The position numbers and the translations under genes were made by a program. The notes below the pieces were generated by a model, which searched no databases, was not told where the DNA came from, and saw nothing but the letters and a program-made list of their open reading frames with translations. From assembly GCF_900110485.1 (NCBI RefSeq), contig NZ_FODY01000023.1:1-64000 (forward strand): a stretch of DNA of 64,000 nt. The letters are read 5' to 3'. Of the stretch, positions 1 to 7,977 are shown in pieces (the stretch's first letter is position 1; each line of letters begins with the position of its first letter). Source of the DNA: Propionispora vibrioides (lineage in GTDB: Bacteria > Bacillota > Negativicutes > Propionisporales > Propionisporaceae).

Positions 1-89
1 GTGAAGACATTCGCAAGAATCTCACCTTCTGAATGGAGGATAAAGCAGTCGTGCTTGTCCTTCGCCACATCAATTCCAACGCAAACCAT
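1..89 (-). CDS. IS110-family transposase, N-terminal fragment
   Basis: Reading from ATG at 89 to the window edge gives 29 codons with no stop. The protein starts MVCVGIDVAKDKHDCFIL, the typical beginning of IS110-family DEDD transposases; the Asp of GID is the first catalytic acidic residue of the RuvC-like domain. The ORF runs off the left edge, so nothing can be said about the second (Ser-containing) domain or whether the element is intact. A GGAGG ribosome site lies at about 97-101 (minus strand), 8-9 bases before the ATG. IS110 enzymes act with a bridge RNA encoded in the non-coding end of the element; the leader upstream of this start fits that arrangement. Confidence 0.8.
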   Translation of the reverse strand, partial: MVCVGIDVAKDKHDCFILHSEGEILANVF

Positions 90-94
90 AATGA

Positions 95-290
95 TACCTC
101 CGGTGTATGATGATTTGACGCTGTTTAGGCCCACAGCTCCCTCTGCTCTTGTAACCTCGTTCTAAATAAACCGTCAGGCGGTATCTAACTGATTAACAAT
201 TCTGCAAAGGGCTGTGGTTGGAGCCTTTCTGCAACCATCATGTGGTAGGAGAAATAAACCAATCCACAGCATCCTAAACATTGTAGCACA
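95..290 (-). ncRNA. Candidate bridge RNA / left-end non-coding region of the IS110 element
   Basis: About 260 bases without a gene separate the transposase start (89) from the next gene (353). On the transposase strand there is an extended -10 box TGCTACAAT (288-280), followed by a highly structured stretch: GCTGTGG/CCACAGC arms (270-264 with 217-211), an inner GGTTG/CAACC hairpin (236-232 with 220-216) and an ACCG-CCTGA-CGGT hairpin (180-168). Another hairpin, AGCCC/GGGCT, lies at 292-309. No -35 box stands at the proper distance, as expected if the -35 is supplied by the other end in the circular form. Placement is inference from the known IS110/IS621 layout; the outer boundary of the element was not found. 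Confidence 0.4.
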
Positions 291-352
291 TAGCCCTTGG
301 AGAGGGGCTCTAATCACTACTACTTTATAATACGAGGAGAGTTAACATAATT

Positions 353-889
353 ATGTTTTTAAACCAAAACCAATATTACCAAAATTATGACATTGGCGAC
401 TGGACGTACGGAACTCCCGATATTTTTTCCTGGGGCGAAGGAGCCAGATTAAAAATAGGTAAATTTTGCTCTATTGCCGACGGGGTGGAAATCATGTTAG
501 GCGGCGAACACCGCTCCGACTGGCTCACTACCTATCCATTTAATGTCCTTTTTGAAAAAGCCCAGGGGTTTACCGGCCATCCAAAATCAAAAGGCGATGT
601 CGTCATCGGCAACGATGTCTGGATTGGCCGAAAGGTCCTCATCCTTTCGGGCGTTACTATTGGCGACGGAGCTGTCATTGGCGCCCATAGCGTTGTGACA
701 AAACATGTCTCACCCTATTCGATTGTCGCGGGTAATCCCGCTAAATTTTACAGACTACGGTTTGATGAACAAGCAATCAAAGATCTCTTGCGAATAGCCT
801 GGTGGCACTGGCCCCTTGAAAAAATCGAGGAAGCCTGGCCTTTATTATTGTCAGGAAACGTAACTGATTTTATACAAACCTACGGCTGA
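353..889 (+). CDS. CatB/Vat-related O-acetyltransferase (hexapeptide repeat)
   Basis: A 178-aa left-handed beta-helix acetyltransferase. Residues 34-63 hold the family pattern IGKFCSIA..., followed by GGEHRSDW and YPF; His53 in that motif corresponds to the catalytic His of the xenobiotic/CatB acetyltransferases. Hexapeptide repeats continue through VVIGNDVWIG and GVTIGDGAVIGA to SIVAGNPAK (about 83-131), and a helical tail follows. Such enzymes transfer acetyl from acetyl-CoA to hydroxyls of sugars or antibiotics. The neighbouring glycosyltransferases make a sugar substrate as likely as a drug. The GAGGAG upstream is rather far (about 13 bases) from the ATG. It is transcribed toward the converging glycosyltransferase operon. 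Confidence 0.8.
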   Translation: MFLNQNQYYQNYDIGDWTYGTPDIFSWGEGARLKIGKFCSIADGVEIMLGGEHRSDWLTTYPFNVLFEKAQGFTGHPKSKGDVVIGNDVWIGRKVLILSGVTIGDGAVIGAHSVVTKHVSPYSIVAGNPAKFYRLRFDEQAIKDLLRIAWWHWPLEKIEEAWPLLLSGNVTDFIQTYG

Positions 890-940
890 CGTTTCCTCTC
901 GTATCACTGTCTTAACCTGGCATTTATACTGCGAACCGCT

Positions 941-2989
941 CTAAACGTCTGTCTTCAAATAAGTATCAACAAATACCCGGCGATAATCGTGATATCCATT
1001 GGTCAAACCGGTTATACCACAGTCATGAATACACCATGGCTGCTGTTGTCTGGGAATGACCACTTTATAGCCTGCTTTGATAAATTCCATACTTTGCGAA
1101 GTATCATAAAAATGCCAGCCGTTAAAAAGGTCTTCCCGCCAGGGCAAGTCATACTGGGTAATCATGAGCAAACCATCGATACACTGAACTTCCTGGTATT
1201 CCCCCTCTACGTCCTGAAAAGCAACCAGACCCATATATCCTTTGTGACTGTCAAATACTTTGCCATAGTTACAATTTGCTTCCCACCAGATTCCATTAGC
1301 CGGGACCTGCGCACTTCCGGCTACCCCGATCATGCCGATTTCAGGATTTTCAAAGATCTGCAGAATATCCCGAATAAGATTTTTATTAATAATAAATACA
1401 TCCTGATGCAAGTATACCTTATACTTGGCATCGGACTTACAAATCGCCTGGTTATAAGCACTGGCCATGGAAACACTGTCTTTTATGGACAATATCTCAA
1501 CCTCATAGCCTTCAGGAATTTCCAGATCCCTAATGTGAGAAAGACAAAATCGGTAAAAATTATCATCGTTCTCACAGGTAACAAAACAGATCTTATTCCT
1601 GTTTAAACCTTCTGCCGGACGAATTGGGGGCAACACAGCGGCAGGTTTACAAGCTTTGACGATATACTGATAGGCCCGGCACTCTTCCATGAGCCGGTTA
1701 TTGCCGGAAATACCGGTTAATGCCAAAATAAATTGCTGATCCGCTGCCGTTTCATATATGAAATTAGGACAGCAGGCATTCACTTTATAGCCGGTATTTT
1801 GAAACATTTTGTCAATCTCATATAATGTGAAAAAGCGCAGATGCGTTTTATCCAGGATACCGGCCTCTTCGTACGTCCAATAGCCCTGCAGCAGATTGCG
1901 CAGTACACTAAAATGCATGATATTGGGGATACTTGCCAGTATCTGGCCGCCCGGCTTAATATAAGCTTTAATGTTTTCCAATGCCTGCCAGGGGTTTCCC
2001 AAATGCTCTAACACGTCCGCCAAAATAACATAATCAAAATATTCCTCAGGATACGGTAATATTGTATTCTCAATATCAGCAGCTATCACCTCGGCGAATA
2101 ACTTGGCACTTAACGCAGCCTTTTCATTGAGCTCAATTCCATATAATTTTGCCTTCGGATAGCCGTCTTTAATCTTCATAAGTGTGGCGCCACAAGCACA
2201 GCCAATCTCCAAAACGGTAAGGGACTGGGTTTTAGGGTTTTCAATCAGATTGACGATATCCTGTCTGATTGTTGCCGAATATACCGGATTAAAGCCCCAT
2301 TTAGCAGCAAACTTGCTTAGCATATCGCGGTAGTCAACCGGCCCGGCCGGCGGCGCACCATTATGGTGCACAAAGGTATCCCGGCACAGCATCAGCTTAT
2401 GGCCGCTCGTTCTGATCCGGAAGCTATAATCATCGTCAGCTAGATAGCCGGAACTGAATATTTCGTCAAAGGGTCCAACCGAATCGATGACGGCTTTTTT
2501 GATCATCAGGCAAAATCCGGCAAGTTTAATCCGTTCTTCCCAGCAACTCGGGTTAGACAAGTTATATTTTTGTGCATAGCTATGCATTTCATCGATGCTC
2601 TGATAGCTGACCGGTACTGCCTGCGCATAGCCCCCATAATTGGTAACAGGAGCTACTGCGCCGATATATGGCTCACTATACAGGCAAGCGGTAAGATTAT
2701 CCAGCCAGTGCTGCGTTACGATTACATCACTCTCCAGCAGAACGATGGTTTCCCCTGCGGCCTTGGCAATTGCCTGGTTGCACCCATCAGTATAGCCCCT
2801 GCCTGTTTCATTGGTTATTATTTTTAAATCCGGCTGCTGACTAAGCCATTCCGCGGTTCCATCAGTCGAATGATCATCCACAACAATGAGTTCATAGCTT
2901 TCCTGCTCGGTATAATTTCGAATACTCACGATAGTTTGTGCCAGATATTGCAGTTGGTTGCAAGCCCAAATAATAATACTTGTTTTCAT
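941..2989 (-). CDS. Glycosyltransferase-methyltransferase-glycosyltransferase fusion
   Basis: A large multidomain protein, about 682 aa. The first ~220 residues are a GT2 (GT-A fold) domain starting SIIIWACNQ with a VDDHSTD motif and LLESDV as the probable metal-binding site. The middle (about 250-400) is a class I SAM methyltransferase with motif I VLEIGCACGA and a DYVILADVLEH motif. The last ~220 residues, starting near ICFVTCENDD, look like a second GT-A-type domain with YLHQDVFI. The frame is open to 3010, but ATG 2989 is preferred because GAGAGG lies 5 bases before it; the sequence ATGAAAACAAG is duplicated at both candidates. It is second in a minus-strand operon after the 3051-5273 gene, so it probably builds and methylates a surface glycan or glycosylates flagellin or S-layer. 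Acceptor unknown. Confidence 0.8.
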   Translation of the reverse strand: MKTSIIIWACNQLQYLAQTIVSIRNYTEQESYELIVVDDHSTDGTAEWLSQQPDLKIITNETGRGYTDGCNQAIAKAAGETIVLLESDVIVTQHWLDNLTACLYSEPYIGAVAPVTNYGGYAQAVPVSYQSIDEMHSYAQKYNLSNPSCWEERIKLAGFCLMIKKAVIDSVGPFDEIFSSGYLADDDYSFRIRTSGHKLMLCRDTFVHHNGAPPAGPVDYRDMLSKFAAKWGFNPVYSATIRQDIVNLIENPKTQSLTVLEIGCACGATLMKIKDGYPKAKLYGIELNEKAALSAKLFAEVIAADIENTILPYPEEYFDYVILADVLEHLGNPWQALENIKAYIKPGGQILASIPNIMHFSVLRNLLQGYWTYEEAGILDKTHLRFFTLYEIDKMFQNTGYKVNACCPNFIYETAADQQFILALTGISGNNRLMEECRAYQYIVKACKPAAVLPPIRPAEGLNRNKICFVTCENDDNFYRFCLSHIRDLEIPEGYEVEILSIKDSVSMASAYNQAICKSDAKYKVYLHQDVFIINKNLIRDILQIFENPEIGMIGVAGSAQVPANGIWWEANCNYGKVFDSHKGYMGLVAFQDVEGEYQEVQCIDGLLMITQYDLPWREDLFNGWHFYDTSQSMEFIKAGYKVVIPRQQQPWCIHDCGITGLTNGYHDYRRVFVDTYLKTDV

Positions 2990-3050
2990 ATATACCTCTC
3001 TTGTTTTCATCTTCTCCTACCCGCCTATGCTACTTTTTATTTTGCTCCAA

Positions 3051-5273
3051 TTAGCCAAAGCGGGAATGAACCAAGCCGGACCGGTGCTGAAAATAAGACC
3101 AAATAATATCCTGCTTATCCGCAGTTACCGTTTCAGTTGGAACAAGCTCGGCCGGAGTATGCTTCGCGGGAAGCAACGAATACAATGCTTCCAGATGAGC
3201 GTTCCAGCCATGGCAGCAATGGTGCCGTACGGAATTTTGCAAACGGCGGCTTACCGTGAAACGGTATTCCTCGTCAGTAAGCAAAGTGTCTAAACCGGCC
3301 AAAAGTTCTTCCTCCGTATTTACATGTGTTTTAACACCGTCCGGTGCCAAAATGCTGTCAAACTGCTCCGCAATGCAGTTGGCAAGCCCGATAACCGGGA
3401 TTCCTCTGGCGCCGGCCGTCAGCGCTTCCTCCGGCGCACCTAGCGGTACGGAATCCAAATAAATATCGGCGGCATTATAATAAAGGGCTGCATCAGCTGG
3501 GATACCGGCACAGCGGATGCACTGATTGCTTTCTTCCCGCAGCCGTTTCCACTCTTCCGACTCAGGCATACCGATAACCAGCAGAATAATTTCCGGTTGC
3601 CTGTCATGAATTTTCCTCAATAGTTTCATAAAGTCATATTCACCGCAAACAGTCGTGCGATAAGGCTGAGTTACCGTCAGGCAAATCAACTGACTGTCAG
3701 TAAACCCCAGCTCCCTTTTAGCCGCCAGCTTATCGCCGAGCTCCGGCAGCTCTTCCAACGGGAGCGGCAGCATACAGGAACGGGAAAAAACTCTCCTGTT
3801 TTGGCTGATCAACTGCCCTGAAGTCCAATGTTCGGCAACCAGATCGGCAGTACTCATGCCAAGTGTAAAACCCTGATCGGCATGGTTGACAAAAATTACC
3901 GGCACCTTGCCTGCCGTACCGAACGCAACAGCGGGCAGCGGATCATGAGGATGAATATGCAGGACAACCAGGTCGGCCCACATAGCAGCCAGGTCGCGCA
4001 GCAAAAGGGCTCTCTGACACAGGGATGCATTCATCTTGTCCAATGCCACGTACCAGCCGCCGGAACGCTGCGTCGCTGCGGCCAGCGCGGGAGGATTGGT
4101 ATCACTGTTTAAAGTGACCAGCACCGAATGCACCGAACCGGCATCCGCCGCCATCCACCGCTCCAGCACCTTCGTATGTCCCACTGCGGCATAACCCTGG
4201 CTCAGAATATGCAGCACCTGGCGCTTGCCGGCAGTTCGCTGCTGCAGCAGCGTCAAAGGAGTGGCCGGCCGCAACTGACTGTTGCCGGCAATTTTTCGCA
4301 AAACAGTTTCCAGCCTGGAGGAAACAAACAGTCCCGGATGGCAGTGATGGGCGTAATCGGCGGCTTGCATAACCAGGGTCAGCGCTTTTTCATAATTACC
4401 GGTCAGCAGGGAAAACTCCGCCTGACTGACCAGACAGGAAAACTTCCGGTACGCCGCCTGGATCACCTGCCGGAAATGGTTCACATCATGCTGATAAGCA
4501 AGCCATTTTTTTAAAACCGGATCCGCTACCGCCTGCGATGAAGGCCGGCTATGGGGATCATAACCCCACTTTTCGATAAATTTCTGTTTGTTGGTTTGCA
4601 GCAGCATGGTAAACTTTATCGACGGCTCTTTAAACGACACACTGCCAAAATGGTGAATAAAGACGTCCCGGCACAAAATCATCCGGTAACCTGCCTGCCG
4701 GATGCGCACACTATAATCGTCGTCCTCAAAATTTCCCGGTGAGAATATTTCATCCAGCAGCCCGACCGCCGCCACAACCTCCGCTTTGACAAGCAGGCAA
4801 TAGCCGACCAGTCGCTCCCGTTCTTCCCACAGCGACGGATCGGAATGATTCATCTGCCTGGCGAAGGCCATTAATTCTTCTATGCAGTTGTACTCGCAGG
4901 GAACATTCTGGAAATTGGAGCAGGAATTGGTCACAGCCCCTACAGCGCCAATATCGGCGGCACTAAATAAACAGGCCGACAAGTTACTTAGCCAGTCGGG
5001 TGTCACAATCGTGTCATTATTTAGCAGTAAAATATGATTACCTTCCGCCGCCCGGATGCCTTGATTGCAAGCCGCCGGAAATCCCGCATTTTCCTGGTTG
5101 CAAATAACGCGCAGATCCGGCTGATCCCGTAACCAGTCCACCGTACCGTCGGTAGAACCATTGTCAACGACAATCAGTTCATAAGTATTCACCGCAGTGT
5201 GCTGCCGGATACTGTCGATGCAAAGCTTGGTATAATCCAGTTTATTAAACGTTACGATAATCATGCTGATCAT
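3051..5273 (-). CDS. Two-domain glycosyltransferase (GT2 + GT-B type)
   Basis: About 740 aa. The N-terminal ~230 residues form a GT2 domain (SMIIVTFNKLDYTKLCI, VVDNGSTDGT, LLNNDTIVTPDWL) closely resembling the first domain of the next gene. A helical linker (about 290-370) follows, then a GT-B/GT4-like half with VLHILSQG, a CLTVTQPYRT stretch and a C-terminal DIYLDSVPLGAPEEALTAG motif typical of nucleotide-sugar binding. The frame extends to 5363, but AGAGGA sits six bases before ATG 5273, so that start is chosen (ATG 5279 is an alternative). It is the first gene of the operon and ends about 60 bases before the next start. A surface-glycan or protein-glycosylation role is inferred from domain content only. 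Confidence 0.8.
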   Translation of the reverse strand: MISMIIVTFNKLDYTKLCIDSIRQHTAVNTYELIVVDNGSTDGTVDWLRDQPDLRVICNQENAGFPAACNQGIRAAEGNHILLLNNDTIVTPDWLSNLSACLFSAADIGAVGAVTNSCSNFQNVPCEYNCIEELMAFARQMNHSDPSLWEERERLVGYCLLVKAEVVAAVGLLDEIFSPGNFEDDDYSVRIRQAGYRMILCRDVFIHHFGSVSFKEPSIKFTMLLQTNKQKFIEKWGYDPHSRPSSQAVADPVLKKWLAYQHDVNHFRQVIQAAYRKFSCLVSQAEFSLLTGNYEKALTLVMQAADYAHHCHPGLFVSSRLETVLRKIAGNSQLRPATPLTLLQQRTAGKRQVLHILSQGYAAVGHTKVLERWMAADAGSVHSVLVTLNSDTNPPALAAATQRSGGWYVALDKMNASLCQRALLLRDLAAMWADLVVLHIHPHDPLPAVAFGTAGKVPVIFVNHADQGFTLGMSTADLVAEHWTSGQLISQNRRVFSRSCMLPLPLEELPELGDKLAAKRELGFTDSQLICLTVTQPYRTTVCGEYDFMKLLRKIHDRQPEIILLVIGMPESEEWKRLREESNQCIRCAGIPADAALYYNAADIYLDSVPLGAPEEALTAGARGIPVIGLANCIAEQFDSILAPDGVKTHVNTEEELLAGLDTLLTDEEYRFTVSRRLQNSVRHHCCHGWNAHLEALYSLLPAKHTPAELVPTETVTADKQDIIWSYFQHRSGLVHSRFG

Positions 5274-5384
5274 ACGCATTCCTCTTTCCCTGCCGCCCAT
5301 TTTCGGGCATATTGTTATAGCACCATGCTGTATCATATGCCGGATACCGGTTTTAGTAACCACCGGCTTAATAATATGGCTGTC

Positions 5385-5435
5385 AAAAAAAGACCTGGCA
5401 GCCAGTACTCTTCAGTAGCACTGGCTGCCAGGTCT
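5385..5435 (-). terminator. Intrinsic terminator of the hsp20 gene
   Basis: A perfect 16-bp stem (arms 5391-5406 and 5420-5435, reading AGACCTGGCAGCCAGT and its complement) with a 13-base loop. On the minus strand it is followed by a run of seven T, so it terminates the hsp20 transcript. Confidence 0.85.
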
Positions 5436-5454
5436 TTCTTCAACCGTCCGTTTC

Positions 5455-5898
5455 TCAGCGGATGGTAATGGTTCTATTGTTGTCCGTTGCCGGCTCACGC
5501 TTCGGCAGCGTTACGGTCAGCACACCGTCTTTAAATTCGGCATCAATGGCCTCATCCCGGACGTTTTTAATATAAAAACTCCGGCTGTACTCTCCCTGGT
5601 GCCGCTCACGGCGTAAGTAATTTTCTTCCTGATCCGTCATTTCTTCCTGCCGTTTGGCGGAAATGGTCAGGTAATCGTTGGCAAACTGAATAGTAATATC
5701 TTCTCTTTTCATTCCCGGTAAGTCGGCACTGATAAGATAGGCATCCCGATTTTCCCGAAGGTCTACCCGGAAGCTGTTGCCTGCCGCCATAAAAGGAGCA
5801 AAGAAATCTTCCCGGAAGAATTGATCAAATAGGTGATTAAAAAAATCCTCCCTTGGTGCCATCTCATTCTTTCGGTTGAAAGGAACCAGATTAAACAT
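5455..5898 (-). CDS. Hsp20/alpha-crystallin small heat shock protein
   Basis: A 147-aa ATP-independent holdase that binds unfolding proteins in the cytoplasm. The alpha-crystallin domain spans about residues 42-138, with the conserved core YLISADLPGMKREDI and the downstream G-V-L-T-V element (DGVLTVTLPK). The C-terminal TITIR supplies the I-x-I motif used for oligomer assembly. The N-terminal region (LVPFNRKNEM) is typical of bacterial Hsp20. ATG has AAGGAG about 9 bases upstream. It is a single-gene unit with its own promoter, operator-like repeats and a strong terminator. Confidence 0.93.
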   Translation of the reverse strand: MFNLVPFNRKNEMAPREDFFNHLFDQFFREDFFAPFMAAGNSFRVDLRENRDAYLISADLPGMKREDITIQFANDYLTISAKRQEEMTDQEENYLRRERHQGEYSRSFYIKNVRDEAIDAEFKDGVLTVTLPKREPATDNNRTITIR

Positions 5899-5949
5899 AC
5901 TTACTCACTCCTTCCGCTATTTTAAGAAACCGTTTATCGGCTTGTCTTT

Positions 5950-5995
5950 ATTATAGCAAAAAGGCGATAAAGGTCAAAAGATCAAAAAGTCAAAT
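5950..5995 (-). promoter_or_regulatory. hsp20 promoter with triple GRTCAAAA repeat
   Basis: On the minus strand TTGACC (5977-5972) and TATAAT (5955-5950), spaced 16 bases and preceded by TGC (extended -10), form a strong sigma-A promoter. On the plus strand the -35 is covered by three tandem 8-bp units, GGTCAAAA, GATCAAAA and AGTCAAAT (5972-5995). They resemble the CtsR heptamer (GGTCAAA), but the period is 8 rather than the canonical 10. Heat-shock repression by CtsR or a similar protein is inferred. Confidence 0.6.
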
Positions 5996-6119
5996 TCACT
6001 TTTATAATATCGCAAGCTGCAGCATTACATAGAAATAGGTTTGTGGCACACAAAATTCAAATGATTTTCTCTCAATTTCTTACTTTTTTGCCGGCGGCTT
6101 TCCGCAACAGACTTTCAAT

Positions 6120-6239
6120 TTACGAATTGTGCTTTCTCCTGCGCGGATGCAGCGCCCGATTAAATAACGGCATGCAGACAAAGCTTAGCAGGAGAATAAA
6201 GATACCCAGCATGAACAGAACAATCTTTGCATTTTGCAC
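6120..6239 (-). CDS. Small single-pass membrane protein (39 aa, GTG start)
   Basis: A 39-codon ORF with GTG start at 6239 and AGAGGGGGG about 7 bases upstream. The peptide begins MQNAKIVLFMLGIFILLLSF, a hydrophobic segment long enough for one transmembrane helix, and ends with a basic tail (LHPRRRKHNS), so the C-terminus is predicted cytoplasmic. No family recognised. It is divergent from the XRE regulator at 6573 and shares with it a 332-base intergenic region holding a long perfect dyad, which suggests regulation by that protein. The excellent ribosome site and clean membrane profile are the main evidence; the short length keeps confidence moderate. Confidence 0.5.
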   Translation of the reverse strand: MQNAKIVLFMLGIFILLLSFVCMPLFNRALHPRRRKHNS

Positions 6240-6347
6240 ATACGTCCCCCCCTCTTTAAATTACTCCACATTCTATCAGCCTTGTTTTTGAATTTTCTTG
6301 TTTTTTACAACAAAATTTAAGGTAATCACCAATAAATTTGCAATTTT

Positions 6348-6387
6348 TTAAATCAAAAACAGGTTTTATTGCGTGTTTTTGATTTAA
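6348..6387. promoter_or_regulatory. 14-bp perfect dyad between divergent small ORF and XRE gene
   Basis: The arms TTAAATCAAAAACA (6348-6361) and TGTTTTTGATTTAA (6374-6387) are perfect inverted repeats with a 12-base spacer. The 6240-6572 gap otherwise holds a possible TATAAT at 6409-6414 without a good -35. The dyad could be an operator for the XRE protein or a stable hairpin in a leader. No other gene was found in this gap. Confidence 0.45.
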
Positions 6388-6572
6388 GAAAATCGCCGCG
6401 ACCCTCGATATAATATATGGGGGCGTGTCGGCAATCAGCAGCTTGCATTGTTGTTGCAAACACGTATGTTAGAACAATTCATAGGAACAAGCACTTCCCG
6501 GTTTTATTCCATGGAAGGAAATAACAACCGGAGAGTTGACAGACAAGTATCCAGGGAGGGAAATAACTAATT

Positions 6573-6905
6573 ATGAATCATTTTGGCCACTCCTTAAAGA
6601 CTTTACGTAGCGAAAAAAAGATCAGCCAACGCAAACTGGCTGAACTGGTTGGTATTAATTACACCTACATCAGTAAAATTGAAAATGGAGCACAGGAACC
6701 GCCATCGGAAGATACAATTATTAAAATTGCCCGGGTTTTAGGCGAAGACGCTGATGAAATGCTGATCCAGGCTAATAAAATCCCCAGTTATTTTCAAAAA
6801 ATGATTACCGAAAACAAAGAAGTGTCTTCATTTTTGCGCAAAGCCGCCACTCTCTCGCCACAGCAATGGGACAGCATTCATCGCATATTGGATGAAAGTC
6901 TATAA
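6573..6905 (+). CDS. XRE-family transcriptional regulator
   Basis: A 110-aa protein with an HTH_3 (Cro/C1) domain at about residues 6-62: LKTLRSEKKISQRKLAELVG, then INYTYISKIENG as the recognition helix, and SEDTIIKIARVLG. The C-terminal ~45 residues (SYFQKMITENKEVSSFLRKA) are helical and may dimerise or sense a ligand; no known sensor domain is recognisable. GGGAGGG lies upstream of the ATG. The small membrane protein (6239) is divergent, and an orphan winged-helix gene follows at 7074. A role in local autoregulation is inferred from the dyad upstream. Confidence 0.85.
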   Translation: MNHFGHSLKTLRSEKKISQRKLAELVGINYTYISKIENGAQEPPSEDTIIKIARVLGEDADEMLIQANKIPSYFQKMITENKEVSSFLRKAATLSPQQWDSIHRILDESL

Positions 6906-7073
6906 AAATTTAAACACCCTGGCAATTTTTTAAGGAAATTACAATATAACCGTGATATACTCGCTAATAATCAACCAGGCAGACAGTAAACTATCTGCCT
7001 TTCTTTTCGGCTCTATTGTTGAGTTGATTATCAACACATTTTTATATTTATGTCCGGTGAGAAAGGAGCAACT

Positions 7074-7484
7074 ATGAATACTATGATTTATCCGGCCGAG
7101 TTACTTTCCAACCAGCAATTTTCCCATACTTTGCAGGATATATGGCCAACCGCCGCCGATGGAGATCTGTGGCTGTCGGACGATGGAACGGCCGATTTGC
7201 TGCAGACCTGCCAATTGCAGGATTACCAAATCTGTCTTGCCAAAAAATCGGTTCATTACCAAAATACCCTTATTTCGCTGGCACCGCAGGAATATGAATT
7301 AATTTGTCTGCTGGCAATGAACCGGGGCAGGGTATTTTCACGGGATCAATTGATCAGACATCTTTGGGGCAGCAATTATTATGGTTCAAAACGCACCGTG
7401 GACAACCTGATCTGGCGAATCCGCACCAAATTGCCGGCTTTACGGCTTGAAACAGTATATGGCTATGGCTACAGGGTTAGCTGA
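7074..7484 (+). CDS. Orphan OmpR/PhoB-type winged-helix protein without receiver
   Basis: A 136-aa protein. The last ~75 residues form a Trans_reg_C winged helix: LAPQEYELICLLAMNRGRVFS, then RDQLIRHLWG, then RTVDNLIWRIRTKL and the wing VYGYGYRV. The N-terminal ~55 residues show no receiver signature, so it cannot be a classical phosphorylated response regulator. ATG 7074 is preferred over 7050 because AAAGGAG lies 7 bases before it. Its DNA-binding domain closely resembles that of the response regulator at 7978, suggesting duplication. No histidine kinase is nearby. It is followed by a strong terminator. Confidence 0.8.
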   Translation: MNTMIYPAELLSNQQFSHTLQDIWPTAADGDLWLSDDGTADLLQTCQLQDYQICLAKKSVHYQNTLISLAPQEYELICLLAMNRGRVFSRDQLIRHLWGSNYYGSKRTVDNLIWRIRTKLPALRLETVYGYGYRVS

Positions 7485-7487
7485 AAG

Positions 7488-7525
7488 ATACCCGGTATGA
7501 TCGGCGGATCATACCGGGTATTTTC
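7488..7525 (+). terminator. Intrinsic terminator after the winged-helix gene
   Basis: Perfect 15-bp arms (7488-7502 and 7507-7521, ATACCCGGTATGATC and its complement) with a GGCG loop, followed by TTT-C-TT. It separates the 7074 gene from the next transcription unit. Confidence 0.85.
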
Positions 7526-7667
7526 TTCCTTATCTGTTTTATTTTACATACTTTTTCGGAAGTTATTCGTAAATCACTAGTTATAATGTACATGCTACCA
7601 TAATTCTACATTTTGTTTAAAAATTCCCTTAAACCTGACAAACAATTTCGCGAATGGTGTGACAACG

Positions 7668-7943
7668 ATGAAGCTGCTCTTTATTCTCTATGTTATATTC
7701 GAAGTTCTTTTTCATACGGAAGTCTGTCTTGCCTATCCCGAGACGCCCTCCGCCGTCCGTGCGGAGACCAAAACCGAATGGATTTACCTGCCACCTGTTG
7801 ATCAGGAGACGCCTGCCGTTTTCTCGCAGATACTTCTCACCCGCTACAACTCCTTACCACCCCGTCAGGTTTTAGCAAAACCATTAAACCGTTTTCTCCT
7901 GATCATTTCCAAAGACCCCTTTAAAATAGAACTACTGTTTTAA
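7668..7943 (+). CDS. Hypothetical small exported protein
   Basis: About 91 aa starting MKLLFILYVIFEVLFHTEVCLA, a plausible signal peptide with cleavage after CLA. The mature part is short and rich in Pro, Leu and Arg, with no recognised domain. The ribosome site (GGTGTG) is weak, and an upstream in-frame ATG at 7659 is equally possible. It lies 35 bases before a response-regulator gene in the same direction and may be co-transcribed. It could also be spurious; codon statistics or homologues would be needed to decide. Confidence 0.4.
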   Translation: MKLLFILYVIFEVLFHTEVCLAYPETPSAVRAETKTEWIYLPPVDQETPAVFSQILLTRYNSLPPRQVLAKPLNRFLLIISKDPFKIELLF

Positions 7944-7977
7944 TCCTGTTATATTAAAATTCAAGCAGAGGTGTCCT

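Noticed and set aside
6043-6291. 82-codon plus-strand frame opposite the small membrane protein
   Set aside because: No ribosome site, no family resemblance; antisense to the better-supported GTG ORF.
6256-6459. 67-codon minus-strand frame in the XRE promoter region
   Set aside because: It spans the perfect dyad and overlaps the promoter zone of two better-supported genes; composition looks random.
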